A stretch of DNA of 64,000 bases from Lyngbya aestuarii BL J (GTDB lineage Bacteria > Cyanobacteriota > Cyanobacteriia > Cyanobacteriales > Microcoleaceae), in assembly GCF_000478195.2 (NCBI RefSeq), contig NZ_AUZM01000004.1, positions 118,012-182,011 of the forward strand. Reading direction: 5' to 3'. Shown here in pieces: positions 38,718-48,920 of the stretch (the stretch's first letter is position 1; the number at the start of each line of letters is the position of its first letter). The translations under genes and the position numbers were made by a program. The notes under the pieces are model-generated. The model had not been told where the DNA came from. It saw nothing but the letters and a program-made list of their open reading frames with translations, and did not search any database.

Positions 38718-39698
38718 GTGGCAAGTCCAAACCGCAAAACCATCCTACTTGACTTTGAAAAGCCTCTAGCCGAACTGGAATCTCGCATTGACCAGATTCG
38801 CCAGTTAGCAGAGGAAAATAGCGTTGATGTCTCCGATCAAATTCATCAGTTAGAAGCCCGTGCGACTCAACTGCGACAAGAGATTTTCAGCACCCTCTCT
38901 CCCTCCCAACGACTGCAACTCGCTCGTCATCCTCGTCGTCCAAGTACCTTAGATTACATTCAAGCCATGAGCGAGGAATGGATCGAACTGCATGGCGATC
39001 GCTCGGGTTCCGATGATCCGGCGTTAGTTGGTGGAATTGGACGGTTAGCCGGACAACCCGTCGTGATTTTGGGTCATCAAAAAGGCCGCGATACCAAAGA
39101 TAATGTCGCGCGAAACTTCGGTATGGCAGCACCCGGAGGCTACCGTAAAGCCATGCGGTTGATGGAACACGCCAACCATTTTGGAATGCCGATCATCACC
39201 TTTATTGATACACCAGGAGCTTGGGCAGGTGTAGATGCAGAAAAACTCGGTCAAGGAGAAGCGATCGCCTACAACTTGCGAGAAATGTTTCGCCTGGATG
39301 TACCGATTATTTGTACCGTCATTGGAGAAGGGGGTTCTGGAGGAGCGTTAGGAATTGGGGTTGGTGAACGGTTGTTAATGTTGGAGCATTCGGTGTATAC
39401 AGTGGCTTCTCCTGAAGCCTGTGCTGCAATTTTGTGGAAAGATGCCTCCAAAGCGGCTCAAGCCGCACAAGCCCTAAAAATTACGGCGACAGACTTAAAA
39501 GAATTAGGAATTATTGATCGTATCGTTCCCGAACCGGAGGGCGGCGCTCACGCTAACCCGATTAAAGCAGCTGAACAACTCAAACAAGCCTTGTTGGAAT
39601 GTTTAGAGGAATTGATGAGTCTGAGCAACCAGCAACGGCGAGAAATGCGTTATCAAAAATTCCGACAGATGGGGATTTTTGCTGAAGAACTCGCTTAA
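38718..39698 (+). CDS. accA: Acetyl-CoA carboxylase carboxyltransferase, alpha subunit
   Basis: 326 residues, standard length. It starts at GTG 38718 ([20 protein letters not shown]). The carboxyltransferase core shows [58 protein letters not shown] and [19 protein letters not shown]. With AccD it transfers the carboxyl group from biotin-AccB to acetyl-CoA to make malonyl-CoA, the first step of fatty-acid synthesis. It is cytosolic and here stands alone; accD is not in the window. Confidence 0.97.
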   Translation: MASPNRKTILLDFEKPLAELESRIDQIRQLAEENSVDVSDQIHQLEARATQLRQEIFSTLSPSQRLQLARHPRRPSTLDYIQAMSEEWIELHGDRSGSDDPALVGGIGRLAGQPVVILGHQKGRDTKDNVARNFGMAAPGGYRKAMRLMEHANHFGMPIITFIDTPGAWAGVDAEKLGQGEAIAYNLREMFRLDVPIICTVIGEGGSGGALGIGVGERLLMLEHSVYTVASPEACAAILWKDASKAAQAAQALKITATDLKELGIIDRIVPEPEGGAHANPIKAAEQLKQALLECLEELMSLSNQQRREMRYQKFRQMGIFAEELA

Positions 39699-39888
39699 CG
39701 CCATTGTTGAGAATTTTAACTGTTTTTCAGGTTGAGCGAAGGTCGAAGTGATCATACTCAGTGCGTTTTTTCAGCGTCTGTATCCGCAAAAGTTATACAG
39801 ATCTTGCTGATCCCTTCTGCTTCATCCTTGATTTAATCTCTGTTGTGCGATCAATCTCATCGAGATTTTGGATAAACCTAGAAGATGG

Positions 39889-39894
39889 TATAAT
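39889..39894 (+). promoter_or_regulatory. Candidate promoter of the long leader
   Basis: Perfect TATAAT at 39889-39894. TTTTGG at 39866-39871 is 17 bases upstream, or TTGGAT at 39868-39873 with 15. Transcription would begin near 39901, about 520 bases before the SDR start codon. Confidence 0.5.
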
Positions 39895-39900
39895 AGCTAA

Positions 39901-40424
39901 GTAACAAATCTTTACAGATTGATCAGATTTGTCCAGGATAGATTTGCTACAGCATTTCCACCGTCAGACCCCCTGTTTTTCAGCAGAGGATCAAAGGTGA
40001 TGGATTGGGAAAAGCTTGCCTGTAACGAACGGAAGTTGCAGCAGTGAGTTTCTATTCATCAGGCTAACAACCCAACTACAACTGTTTTAGAGATGAGCGC
40101 GTGTCACAAAAGTTAAAGATACAGCTCAGGTCACAGATTATTTTGCCTTTTAGCGGTGAGAACCCTTAAAAGGTTTGGTCGTCCCGTGACTATTGGGGAA
40201 CCTGCCCCGAGAGACAACGGAGCCTCGTGTGTAACCGTTGCTCAAACTTGAGCCTTGGTCTTTAAAGCATAATGACCGAGCCACATCCATTTAACCCATG
40301 AGCCAGACGTGCAAAAAATGTATCAATCATACATTGATTAACGTCCACTCTCAAAATCTCCGTGTTTTCCAACCGGAGAGATGTCAAATTCATTGAGTCC
40401 AATCGGAGACTACTCAAACCGTCA
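39901..40424 (+). ncRNA. Hairpin-rich leader or small RNA candidate upstream of the SDR/folE pair
   Basis: No gene fits here. After the TATAAT come several stems: ACAAATCT/AGATTTGT (39904-39911, 39925-39932), GGGG/CCCC (40195-40198, 40205-40208), CAACGG/CCGTTG (40215-40220, 40235-40240), AATGTAT/ATACATT (40317-40323, 40329-40335), TCTCCG/CGGAGA (40357-40362, 40374-40379). It may be a structured 5' UTR, a riboswitch-like leader, or an independent RNA. I could not match it to a known RNA class. Confidence 0.35.
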
Positions 40425-41150
40425 ATGACTTCTCCCATCGAACGACGTGCCTTAATTACAGGGGCAAGTAGTGGGATAGGTAAAGCAACAGCTCTTGCCT
40501 TTGCTAAAGCTGGAATTCATGTCGCCTTAGTGAGTCGATCTCACGACACCCTGGAAACCATTGCCCAACAAGCTCGGGCTTCTGGGGTAGAAGCGAATGC
40601 CTATGCTTTAGACCTCGCTAAAGTTGAGCAAGTGCATGAGCAAATCGACACGATTGCTGCTGCTTTCGGTCCTATCGATATTCTCGTCAACAATGCAGGA
40701 ATGGGCTACACCAGTCCTTTAGTCAGTACACCCCTAACGGAGTGGCAACAGGTATTAGACCTGAACCTCACCAGTGTATTTCAGTGTGTGCAAGGGGTTT
40801 TGCCGGGAATGCGCGAGAGAGCCAGTGGAACAATTGTCAATGTTGTCTCCATTGCCGGACAGCAAGTTTTTCCCAATTGGGGAGCTTACTGTGTCAGTAA
40901 GTTTGGCTTGATGGCGTTATCAAAAGCTTTAGCTGCTGAAGAACGCGCTTATGGTATCCGGGTAACAGCGATTTGTCCGGGTGCGGTGAATACTCCGCTT
41001 TGGGATACAGAAACCGTTCAAGCTGACTTTGATCGCGCCACGATGTTGACACCAGAAATTGTCGCTGAGTCGATTTTACACGTCGTCATGTTGCCTCAAC
41101 AAGCGGTCATTGAAGAACTAACACTCATGCCGCATGGGGGAGCATTTTGA
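40425..41150 (+). CDS. Short-chain dehydrogenase/reductase
   Basis: 241 residues from the ATG at 40425, chosen because the family starts close to ALITGASSGIGKATA; the longer reading from GTG 40362 adds 21 residues inside the leader. NAD(P) site TGASSGIG, NNAG in ILVNNAGMGYTS, catalytic Ser in NVVSIAGQQ, Y-x-x-x-K in AYCVSKFG. It reduces an unknown carbonyl or oxidises an alcohol. It lies 118 bases upstream of folE on the same strand; a link to pteridine metabolism is possible but only by context. Confidence 0.85.
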   Translation: MTSPIERRALITGASSGIGKATALAFAKAGIHVALVSRSHDTLETIAQQARASGVEANAYALDLAKVEQVHEQIDTIAAAFGPIDILVNNAGMGYTSPLVSTPLTEWQQVLDLNLTSVFQCVQGVLPGMRERASGTIVNVVSIAGQQVFPNWGAYCVSKFGLMALSKALAAEERAYGIRVTAICPGAVNTPLWDTETVQADFDRATMLTPEIVAESILHVVMLPQQAVIEELTLMPHGGAF

Positions 41151-41268
41151 TCGAGTAATCAACTCCAAACTCTCACCACTAGGGTGATTGATACCGCTTG
41201 TTGCTCTCTAGCATCAATGTCTCAATGCTCAATTGTTCACTCTTTTTTCTATCGTTTACGGACTTGCT

Positions 41269-41964
41269 ATGACTATTGCTTCCAATGGAAACGGTTCTAA
41301 ACCCGCAAATGGTTCGAGTCCCATTCTCAGCCGACCCGATCGCACAACTTCTGCTTTGAATGATCATCCTATTCAAAAGCAACCCCTCACTGAAGTCTCA
41401 GATGATCAAATGATGGAAGCGGTGCGGACAATGCTGCTGGGTGTTGGAGAAGATCCCGAACGGGAAGGCTTGCTAAAAACGCCTAAACGGGTTGCTGAAG
41501 CCATGCGCTTCCTCACCAGTGGCTACAATCAATCTTTAGAAGACCTCGTAAATGAGGCGATTTTTGATGAAGGTCACGAAGAAATGGTGTTAGTTCGTGA
41601 CATCACGGTTTTTAGTATGTGCGAACACCATATGCTGCCGTTTATGGGGAAAGCTCATGTTGCTTATATTCCCAACCAAAAAGTGATCGGACTCAGTAAG
41701 TTGGCTCGAATTGTCGAAATGTATGCCCGTCGCTTACAAGTTCAAGAACGCCTCACTCGCCAAATTGCCGAAGCAGTACAAGGGGTTCTCGATCCTCAAG
41801 GGGTCGCGGTGGTGATCGAAGCCAGCCATATGTGTATGGTCATGCGAGGGGTGCAGAAACCAGGGTCTTGGACGGTGACCAGTGCTATGCTTGGCGTTTT
41901 CCAGGAAGAGCAGAAAACCCGTGAAGAATTTCTCAACTTAATTCGTCACCAACCCAGTTTCTAA
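41269..41964 (+). CDS. folE: GTP cyclohydrolase I
   Basis: 231 residues from the ATG at 41269. The ~45 N-terminal residues are low complexity (Asn, Ser, Pro). The catalytic core is complete: [39 protein letters not shown] with the zinc Cys and His, [20 protein letters not shown] and [17 protein letters not shown] with the second zinc Cys. It converts GTP to dihydroneopterin triphosphate, the entry to folate and pterin synthesis. A terminator follows at 42019. Confidence 0.97.
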   Translation: MTIASNGNGSKPANGSSPILSRPDRTTSALNDHPIQKQPLTEVSDDQMMEAVRTMLLGVGEDPEREGLLKTPKRVAEAMRFLTSGYNQSLEDLVNEAIFDEGHEEMVLVRDITVFSMCEHHMLPFMGKAHVAYIPNQKVIGLSKLARIVEMYARRLQVQERLTRQIAEAVQGVLDPQGVAVVIEASHMCMVMRGVQKPGSWTVTSAMLGVFQEEQKTREEFLNLIRHQPSF

Positions 41965-42018
41965 GGTTCTAGCACTGGGAAAGGAAATACCGGCAATCAA
42001 TTTTAATTCCATTATCGG

Positions 42019-42045
42019 GACGTGCAATGCGCGTCTCTTGTTTTA
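42019..42045 (+). terminator. Terminator after folE
   Basis: GACGTGC (42019-42025), loop AAT, GCGCGTC (42029-42035; one G-T wobble), then TCTTGTTTTA. The rest of 41965-42292 shows no gene. Confidence 0.7.
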
Positions 42046-42292
42046 TATCAATTAGAAAGGAAATAGTCAGCAACAGGTTTCCTTGCTCTGGGGTAGAGAT
42101 GTGAGATAATCGAAAAAAGAGTCATGATTATTAGAATTGGCTGGCAAAAGCAGATCGAAATTCGATTTCCCCTTCCCAAAATATTAGGGGCGTGAGTTTA
42201 ATCTGAGGGGGGGCGGGGTTGTTATCTATTAACATTCCGCGATCGCTGAAACACATTCCATTGTACCCTGAAAAAAATTTCAATCCTAAGAT

Positions 42293-43727
42293 ATGTCTAA
42301 ACCGATTAAGTTTGGCACGGATGGCTGGCGAGGTGTCATTGCTGATGATTTTACCTTTGAACGTGTCGCTTTAGTGGCTCCTCTAGCTGCTCAAGTGTTA
42401 GAAGAAATCTATGGTCATAACGCTGAAGCCCGCACGATATTTGTAGGATATGATCGACGCTTTTTGGCTGAAGAATTTGCTCAAGTGGCAGCGATCGCCA
42501 TTCAAGCGGCCGGATATGATGTTAAACTCAGTCAAACCTACGCGCCGACTCCTGCTTACAGTTTGGTCGCTCACCAACAACAGGCTTTAGGGGCCGTGGT
42601 GATGACGGCAAGTCATAATCCGGGTAAGTATTTAGGTCTAAAAGTTAAGGGTGCTTTTGGAGGGTCGGTTGGCCCGGACGTTACAGAACTAAATAGAAGC
42701 TCGACTCAATCTACCTCAACTCAAAGCAGAAACGCCTGGAACATTAGAGTCTTTTGATCCTTGGCCTGCTTACTGCGAAACGCTACAATCAAAGGTTGAT
42801 ATTGAGGCGATTAAAACGGCAATTAATCAGGGGAAATTGACTGTTTTTGTTGATGTGATGCACGGTTCGGCGACAGGCGGTTTGGCTCGGATTTTAGGCG
42901 ACTCTGTCAGAGAAATTAACAGCAATCGTGATCCTTTATTTGATGGGGGTGCGCCGGAACCTTTGCCGAAATATATCCCTGAATTGTTCCGTCAAATTAA
43001 AACCCATAAACGTTCTGAAGATAGTTTAGCGGTGGGGTTTGTGTTTGATGGAGATAGCGATCGAATTGCTGCGGTTGATGGAGAAGGCAATTTCCTCAGT
43101 TCTCAAATTTTGATTCCAATTTTAATTGAACATCTAGGAACTCGTCGGGGTTTTGGTGGTGAAATTGTTAAAACGGTAAGCGGATCGGATTTGATTCCTC
43201 GAATTGCCAAATTGTACGATTTATCTTTGTATGAAACACCGATTGGTTATAAGTATATCGCGGATCGGATGTTGTCGGCTCAAGTGTTAGTTGGGGGTGA
43301 AGAATCTGGTGGGGTTGGTTATGGGGTTCATATTCCTGAACGGGATGCTTTACTATCAGCTTTGTTCTTGTTAGAAGCAATTGTTCAGTCGGGAGAAGAT
43401 CTCAGCCAAACTTATCGCCGCCTTCAAGAAAAAGTTGGGTTTTCTTCGGTGTATGATCGGATTGATTTACCTTTGGCGAGTATGGATGTACGATCGCGTT
43501 TGGTGGAACAATTAGATCATAATCCGCCTAAAGAAATTGCTGGACAAGCGGTTAAAGATTGTTTAACGGTGGATGGTTATAAATTCCGGTTGGCTGATGA
43601 TCGTTGGCTATTAATTCGCTTTAGTGGAACGGAACCTGTTTTACGGCTTTATTGTGAAGGTGCTGATCAAAAACAGGTGAATCAAACGCTTGCTTGGGCG
43701 AAAGATTGGGCAAGTAACTATCAGTAA
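42293..43727 (+). pseudogene. Phosphoglucomutase/phosphomannomutase with a +1 frameshift
   Basis: 5' part (42293-about 42690): KFGTDGWRGVIADDF, then MTASHNPGKYLGLKVKG with the active serine. 3' part, in another frame, to 43727: DVMHGSATGGLARILG, FVFDGDSDRIAAVDGEG (metal site), VGGEESGGVGYGVHIPERDA, LIRFSGTEPVLRLYCEG (phosphate site). Reading the new frame back gives E-A-R-L-N-L-P-Q-L-K-A-E-T just after 42693, so one extra base (T at about 42690, in GAACTAAATAG) explains the break. Without it the protein would be about 477 residues. It interconverts hexose-6-P and hexose-1-P. Both halves are otherwise undamaged, so either the break is very recent or it is a sequencing error. Confidence 0.85.
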
Positions 43728-43821
43728 ATTTGGTTTTAGTTGGTGTGCTTGAGCGCATTTTATAACCTGATTATGATCTCGAATATTTACCTAAAAATTA
43801 GGGTGCATTGCTAACAAATCA

Positions 43822-43841
43822 GGGCGCACAGCCATGCGCCC
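43822..43841. repeat. GGGCGCA/TGCGCCC palindromic repeat copy
   Basis: GGGCGCA (43822-43828), a 6-base loop, TGCGCCC (43835-43841). It lies between the mutase and the GH32/68-like gene. Same design as the copies near 5418 and 7981. Confidence 0.6.
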
Positions 43842-43888
43842 CCGACTGAATCAATTGGGTTTTACAGCCAAATGTATATAAATCCTCT

Positions 43889-44899
43889 ATGATCAAAGAC
43901 CAATTTACCTGGGATTTTTGGTATCTCTACGAACCCGATAAACAACTCTATCATGTTTATTTACTGGCGGCTGATTGGCAATATAAATACACAGAAACTC
44001 ATCATCTTTATTCTCAGTTAACCTACGCAATAACTTCGGATTTTAAAAGCTTTAAAATACAACATCAAAATATTATTAACTGTCGTAAAAATCAATCGAT
44101 TTGGACAGGTTGCACGATTAATATTAATCCAAATAATTACTGGATGTTCTATACTGAACGTCAAACAAAAGGGGATTATTTCGCCGCTCAAACGATTAAA
44201 TTCGCTCAATCTAATCATTTAAAACAATGGACTATAGATGATCAGTTTAGTCTTTCTCCTCAGTTCATTGATCCAGATTTTAAATTTTTTACGAGAACAC
44301 AAAACCCGGGAGATAGAACCGCTCATGCTTGGCGTGATCCTTATATATTTAAGGTAGAAAAGAGTTATTATATGTTAGTGGCGGCTAAACATATTATTGA
44401 TCAAAATCATCCTCAACATAAAAATGCTTGTATTGCTTTACTCAAAGCCGATAACAATAACTTAAAAAATTGGGAGTTAGTTCATCCGAGTTTAATGACT
44501 GGATATGAAGAATTAGAACTTCCTCAACTTTATCGAGATCAAAATACAGACGAAATAATATTATTAGTTTCAACTTGGGATGAACGAGATTATCAACAAA
44601 GTGTAGAACAGGGTAAAAATTATCGAGAACGAGGTCAACTGTTAGCCTTTTCAGCAGCCAGCTTAGAAGATGCTTTAGGCGGAAAGTTTAATCAAAAACC
44701 TCAAATCATCATTGGAGGAACTAGAAGCATTCAAGCCTCAATTTATGGCTGTGTTTGGATCTCAGAACTTCAAGCGATTGTCGGTTTTGATTTTAAACAA
44801 GGAGGTTATCAAGTCATTCACGCAGCACAATTACCGAGTCTTTGTCAAAATCTAGTTTACCTTAACTTAGAAACTCGTCAATTAAGAGAAATTTGTTGA
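43889..44899 (+). CDS. Glycoside hydrolase clan GH-J (GH32/GH68)-like protein
   Basis: 336 residues. The five-bladed beta-propeller pattern is visible in WDFWYLYEPDKQLYHVYLLA at the start (D9 as candidate nucleophile), IWTGCTININPNNYWMFYTE, AWRDPYIFKVEKSYYMLVA (D150, the R-D-P transition-state stabiliser) and GYEELELPQLYRD (E210 as candidate acid-base). This is the invertase/levansucrase layout, so sucrose or fructan is the likely substrate type. No signal peptide, hence an intracellular or externally exported enzyme by an unknown route. Family assignment is good; the substrate is inferred. Confidence 0.75.
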   Translation: MIKDQFTWDFWYLYEPDKQLYHVYLLAADWQYKYTETHHLYSQLTYAITSDFKSFKIQHQNIINCRKNQSIWTGCTININPNNYWMFYTERQTKGDYFAAQTIKFAQSNHLKQWTIDDQFSLSPQFIDPDFKFFTRTQNPGDRTAHAWRDPYIFKVEKSYYMLVAAKHIIDQNHPQHKNACIALLKADNNNLKNWELVHPSLMTGYEELELPQLYRDQNTDEIILLVSTWDERDYQQSVEQGKNYRERGQLLAFSAASLEDALGGKFNQKPQIIIGGTRSIQASIYGCVWISELQAIVGFDFKQGGYQVIHAAQLPSLCQNLVYLNLETRQLREIC

Positions 44900-44980
44900 G
44901 CAGAGAGAACCATTAAAATTTAAAATAGAGTTGACTCTCGATCTTAGAATAAAAATTTAAACAATAGTAAGATCAAACCG

Positions 44981-45565
44981 ATGATAAAAACTTTAGTCGT
45001 AGCAACAGGTAATCCAGGTAAATTGGAAGAAATGAAAGCTTATCTGTTGGCATTGAATCTAGAATTACAACTCAAACCCGAGGAAATAGAAGTTGAGGAA
45101 ACTGGAGAAACCTTTATCGAAAATGCTTGCTTAAAAGCATCAGAAGTTGCCAAAGCCACCGGAAAATGGGCGATCGCAGATGACTCCGGTTTAACCGTTG
45201 ATGCCCTCAATGGTGCGCCTGGAGTCTATTCTGCCCGCTATGGAACGACTGATCGCGATCGCATAGATCGAGTTTTGCGTGAACTCGGCGACTCTACAAA
45301 CCGCAAAGCCGCCTTTGTTTGTGCCGTTGCGATCGCCCGTCCCGATGGTTTGATCGCCTTAAAGCTAGAAGCGGTCTGTCCCGGAGAAATTCTGACAACT
45401 CCCCAGGGTAATGGTGGCTTTGGATACGATCCAATTTTTTATGTTCCTGCCGAACAAAAGACTTTTGCTCAGATGTCAGCGGAACAGAAGCAAGTCATTT
45501 CCCATCGAGGCCAAGCATTTAAGGTCTTGCTTCCCCAACTGCAACAACTTATAAAACAAGCTTGA
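44981..45565 (+). CDS. rdgB: XTP/dITP diphosphatase (RdgB/HAM1)
   Basis: 194 residues. It starts TLVVATGNPGKLEEMKAYL, then ETGETFIENACLKASEVAKA, WAIADDSGLTVDALNGAPGV and GNGGFGYDPIFYVPAEQKTF, with SHRGQAFK near the end: all the conserved HAM1 blocks. It removes deaminated purine nucleotides (ITP, XTP, dITP) from the pool by releasing diphosphate, which protects DNA. Cytosolic. It converges on glnB. Confidence 0.95.
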   Translation: MIKTLVVATGNPGKLEEMKAYLLALNLELQLKPEEIEVEETGETFIENACLKASEVAKATGKWAIADDSGLTVDALNGAPGVYSARYGTTDRDRIDRVLRELGDSTNRKAAFVCAVAIARPDGLIALKLEAVCPGEILTTPQGNGGFGYDPIFYVPAEQKTFAQMSAEQKQVISHRGQAFKVLLPQLQQLIKQA

Positions 45566-45626
45566 TAGTGAACAGGGAGCAGGCATTCATGCAATATCTC
45601 CCCATTCCCTATCTTTCCACTTCTTG

Positions 45627-45971
<345 letters not shown>

Positions 45972-46041
45972 TCACTCCTAATGTTTTCTGGCTGATTTCG
46001 CGTGACATAAGCTTGATATCACCGCGTCATCAAAAAAATTA

Positions 46042-46055
46042 GTAACATATGATAC
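46042..46055 (-). promoter_or_regulatory. NtcA-binding box for glnB
   Basis: GTA-N8-TAC, here GTAACATATGATAC, matches the NtcA consensus. It lies 77 bases upstream of the glnB ATG. On the minus strand a GATATC-like -10 sits about 22 bases downstream, the spacing expected for NtcA-activated promoters. Confidence 0.75.
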
Positions 46056-46404
46056 ACTATATGCTGTAATCTAGTATCCATAGTACGACACCTGAGAGAT
46101 TTTGAGGATACTCATCTCAATCGTCAAGAAAATGGACAAATGAATAGTGACACACTCTCAACAGAATCACTCAGATTGAGGCCGAACTTCGGCAAAGGAT
46201 CTAAAAATAGATTGAACAAACTGAGCAATTGATCAAACATCTTCTAAAATTAATAGGAGATTGAGGGGAACTTTGTCTTAATCAAAAATACCGAAAGTCT
46301 GTGTAAAATGTTGTTAAAAAAAGCACACTTAAAAAAAGAGAAACCTTATTAGTATTAAAATAGTAACTTTATCTCGAAATTAAAACTTACATAGAGGAAA
46401 TTCT
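46056..46404. other. Divergent intergenic region glnB / ilvB
   Basis: About 350 bases, with no gene seen. GAGGAAA just before the ilvB GTG is its ribosome-binding site. Promoter boxes for ilvB are not clear; the stretch before it is A-rich. Confidence 0.4.
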
Positions 46405-48243
46405 GTGCAACTAAGAACTCAAGTAGCAGCAAAACGTGCAACGGGTGCCTTTGCTCTGATGGACAGCTTAACCCGTCACGGAGTCGAGCATATATTTGGT
46501 TATCCGGGTGGAGCTATTCTGCCGATATATGATGAACTCTATCGGGTTGAGGCCACAGGCGCTCTCAAGCATATTTTAGTCAGACACGAGCAAGGTGCGG
46601 CTCATGCGGCGGATGCTTATGCTCGGGCAACAGGTCGAGTCGGGGTATGTTTTGGTACCTCTGGCCCGGGAGCGACGAATTTGGTCACAGGGATTGCGAC
46701 TGCTCACATGGATTCAATTCCGTTAGTGGTGGTCACCGGACAGGTTGCTCGTAAAGCGATTGGAACGGATGCGTTTCAAGAAACAGATATCTTTGGGATT
46801 ACCCTACCGATTGTCAAGCATTCTTATTTGGTGCGTGACCCTAAAGATATGGCAACCATTGTAGCCGAAGCCTTTCATGTCGCCAGTACCGGAAGACCGG
46901 GACCTGTATTAATTGATGTTCCCAAAGATGTCGGCTTAGAAGAATTTGATTATATTCCCGTTAACCCTGGAGAAGTCTCTCTCACCGGATATCGACCCAC
47001 GGTTAAAGGCAATATGCGCCAAATTAACCAAGCGATCACTTTGATTCGTAAAGCTGAACGTCCTTTGTTGTATATTGGCGGAGGCGCGATTTCTGCTAAC
47101 GCTCACGGTGAAATTCACGAACTCGCCGAATTGTTCCAAATTCCCGTCACCACGACGTTAATGGGGAAAGGTGCATTTAATGAAAATCACCCCCTAGCGG
47201 TGGGAATGTTGGGAATGCACGGCACCGCTTATGCCAATTTTGCCGTCAGTGAATGTGATTTGTTGATCGCAGTTGGGGCAAGATTTGATGATCGGGTGAC
47301 AGGTAAACTCGAAGAATTTGCCTCGCGCGCAGAAGTGATTCATATTGACATTGATCCGGCAGAAGTTGGGAAAAATCGCACCCCTCAAGTTCCGATTGTC
47401 GGAGATGTCCGCCAGGTGTTGATTGATTTGTTGCGTCGATGTCGGGAAACAGAAGAACCTGCACCCCAAACTCAAACTGAAGCTTGGTTAAACCGGATTA
47501 ACCGTTGGCGTGAAGATTATCCCCTAGAAGTTCCTGAATATCCCGATAGTCTTTCTCCTCAAAAGGTGATTTCTGAACTAGCAAAAATGGCGCCGGATGC
47601 TTACTATACGACTGATGTGGGTCAACATCAGATGTGGGCTGCTCAATATCTCAAAAATGGGCCGCGTCAGTGGATTTCCAGCGCGGGTTTAGGGACGATG
47701 GGCTTTGGACTCCCGGCAGCGATGGGCGCAAAAGTTGCCCTCCCCGATCATCAAGTGATTTGTATTGCCGGGGATGCCAGTATACAGATGAATATTCAGG
47801 AGTTGGGAACCTTAGCGCAGTATGGTATTTATGCCAAAACTGTGATTATTAATAATGGTTGGCAGGGAATGGTGCGCCAGTGGCAGCAAACTTTCTTTGG
47901 AGAGCGCTATTCTTCGTCGAATATGGAATTGGGAATGCCCGATTTTGTCAAGTTGGCTGAGGCTTATGGGGTTAAGGGAATGTTGGTTAAACATCCCGAT
48001 GAATTGCATGAGGCGCTCACCGAAATGCTGGCTTATGATGGCGCAGTATTGATGGATGTGCGGGTACGTCGAGATGAGAACTGTTATCCGATGGTGGCAC
48101 CGGGTAAGAGTAATGCTCAAATGTTGGGGCTACCCGAACGCAAAAAGTTGGAACAAGCGGCAGAATTAATGTATTGCAGCAATTGTGGGACTAAGAATGT
48201 CGCGAGCAATCATTTTTGTCCAGAATGTGGGACTAAGCTTTAA
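46405..48243 (+). CDS. ilvB: Acetolactate synthase large subunit with C-terminal zinc ribbon
   Basis: 612 residues, GTG start with a good ribosome-binding site. The ThDP-dependent fold is complete: [36 protein letters not shown] (catalytic Glu), [20 protein letters not shown], and the ThDP/Mg motif [20 protein letters not shown]. It condenses two pyruvates, or pyruvate with 2-oxobutyrate, in valine, leucine and isoleucine synthesis; IlvN would be the regulatory subunit. The last 25 residues, [20 protein letters not shown], are a zinc ribbon (C591, C594, C605, C608), not part of the classical enzyme. A terminator follows. Confidence 0.96.
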   Translation: MQLRTQVAAKRATGAFALMDSLTRHGVEHIFGYPGGAILPIYDELYRVEATGALKHILVRHEQGAAHAADAYARATGRVGVCFGTSGPGATNLVTGIATAHMDSIPLVVVTGQVARKAIGTDAFQETDIFGITLPIVKHSYLVRDPKDMATIVAEAFHVASTGRPGPVLIDVPKDVGLEEFDYIPVNPGEVSLTGYRPTVKGNMRQINQAITLIRKAERPLLYIGGGAISANAHGEIHELAELFQIPVTTTLMGKGAFNENHPLAVGMLGMHGTAYANFAVSECDLLIAVGARFDDRVTGKLEEFASRAEVIHIDIDPAEVGKNRTPQVPIVGDVRQVLIDLLRRCRETEEPAPQTQTEAWLNRINRWREDYPLEVPEYPDSLSPQKVISELAKMAPDAYYTTDVGQHQMWAAQYLKNGPRQWISSAGLGTMGFGLPAAMGAKVALPDHQVICIAGDASIQMNIQELGTLAQYGIYAKTVIINNGWQGMVRQWQQTFFGERYSSSNMELGMPDFVKLAEAYGVKGMLVKHPDELHEALTEMLAYDGAVLMDVRVRRDENCYPMVAPGKSNAQMLGLPERKKLEQAAELMYCSNCGTKNVASNHFCPECGTKL

Positions 48244-48267
48244 TGGATGTTTGATCTAGAATCATCA

Positions 48268-48297
48268 GGCGGACTTTGATTACGGTTCGCCTTTTTT
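48268..48297 (+). terminator. Terminator after ilvB
   Basis: GGCGGACT (48268-48275) pairs with GGTTCGCC (48284-48291; two wobble pairs) over an 8-base loop, then TTTTTT. Confidence 0.85.
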
Positions 48298-48320
48298 GGT
48301 GTTGAGTTTGAGGATTTAAA

Positions 48321-48920
48321 ATGGATGAAGGCGTTATTAAATATCACTGTCACTGGTTAAAGGATGAACCTGTTGAGACTAAAGTGATTCAAGAGTTGAT
48401 GCAGTGGCGTGATCATCTTTATTCGTTAGGTTTAATTGGCGTTTATGACAATGGGATTGGATTTGGGAATATTAGCATTCGGTTACAAGATTCTTTAGAA
48501 TTTGTTGTTTCTGGGACTCAAACCGGACATTTCCCTCATCTCAAACCTGAATATTATACCCGAGTCACTGAGTTTAATCTCACCGAAAATTCCCTCACTT
48601 GTCGAGGGCCGATTAAAGCTTCTTCTGAGTCTCTAACTCATGCCGCTATTTATAGTTTTCAATCTAATATTAAAGCCATTATTCATATTCATCATGCCGA
48701 ATTTTGGCAAAATTTATTATTTCATATTCCGACGACTCGCCCAGAGGTTCCTTATGGTACACCCCAGATGGTAGAGGAAATGTTTCGTTTATTTGAACAG
48801 GAGGATTTAGGTGATCTAAAAATACTGGCGATGGCTGGACATGAAGAGGGTGTATTAACTTTTGGGGAGAGTTTACAAGAAGCGGGTGAGGTTTTATTTC
48901 AGTATTGGGAAGGGGGTTGA
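48321..48920 (+). CDS. Class II aldolase/adducin-family protein
   Basis: 199 residues with GAGGAT upstream. Family blocks: FGNISIRLQDS (substrate/phosphate loop), VVSGTQTGHFPHLKPEYYT, SSESLTHAAIYSF with the Glu, and AIIHIHHAEFWQ with the zinc histidines, plus MAGHEEGVLTFG with a further His. Members cleave or epimerise sugar phosphates or dehydrate methylthioribulose-P. Substrate not determined. It follows ilvB after a terminator, so it is probably its own transcript. Confidence 0.85.
   Translation: MDEGVIKYHCHWLKDEPVETKVIQELMQWRDHLYSLGLIGVYDNGIGFGNISIRLQDSLEFVVSGTQTGHFPHLKPEYYTRVTEFNLTENSLTCRGPIKASSESLTHAAIYSFQSNIKAIIHIHHAEFWQNLLFHIPTTRPEVPYGTPQMVEEMFRLFEQEDLGDLKILAMAGHEEGVLTFGESLQEAGEVLFQYWEGG

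Noticed and set aside
40140..40215. Cobalamin-riboswitch-like core (GGTGAGAA ... GTCCCGTGACTATT ... ACCTGCC)
   Set aside because: The upstream GGGAA box, the P7-P9 region and the spacing to the B12 box are missing, and no cobalamin-related gene follows.
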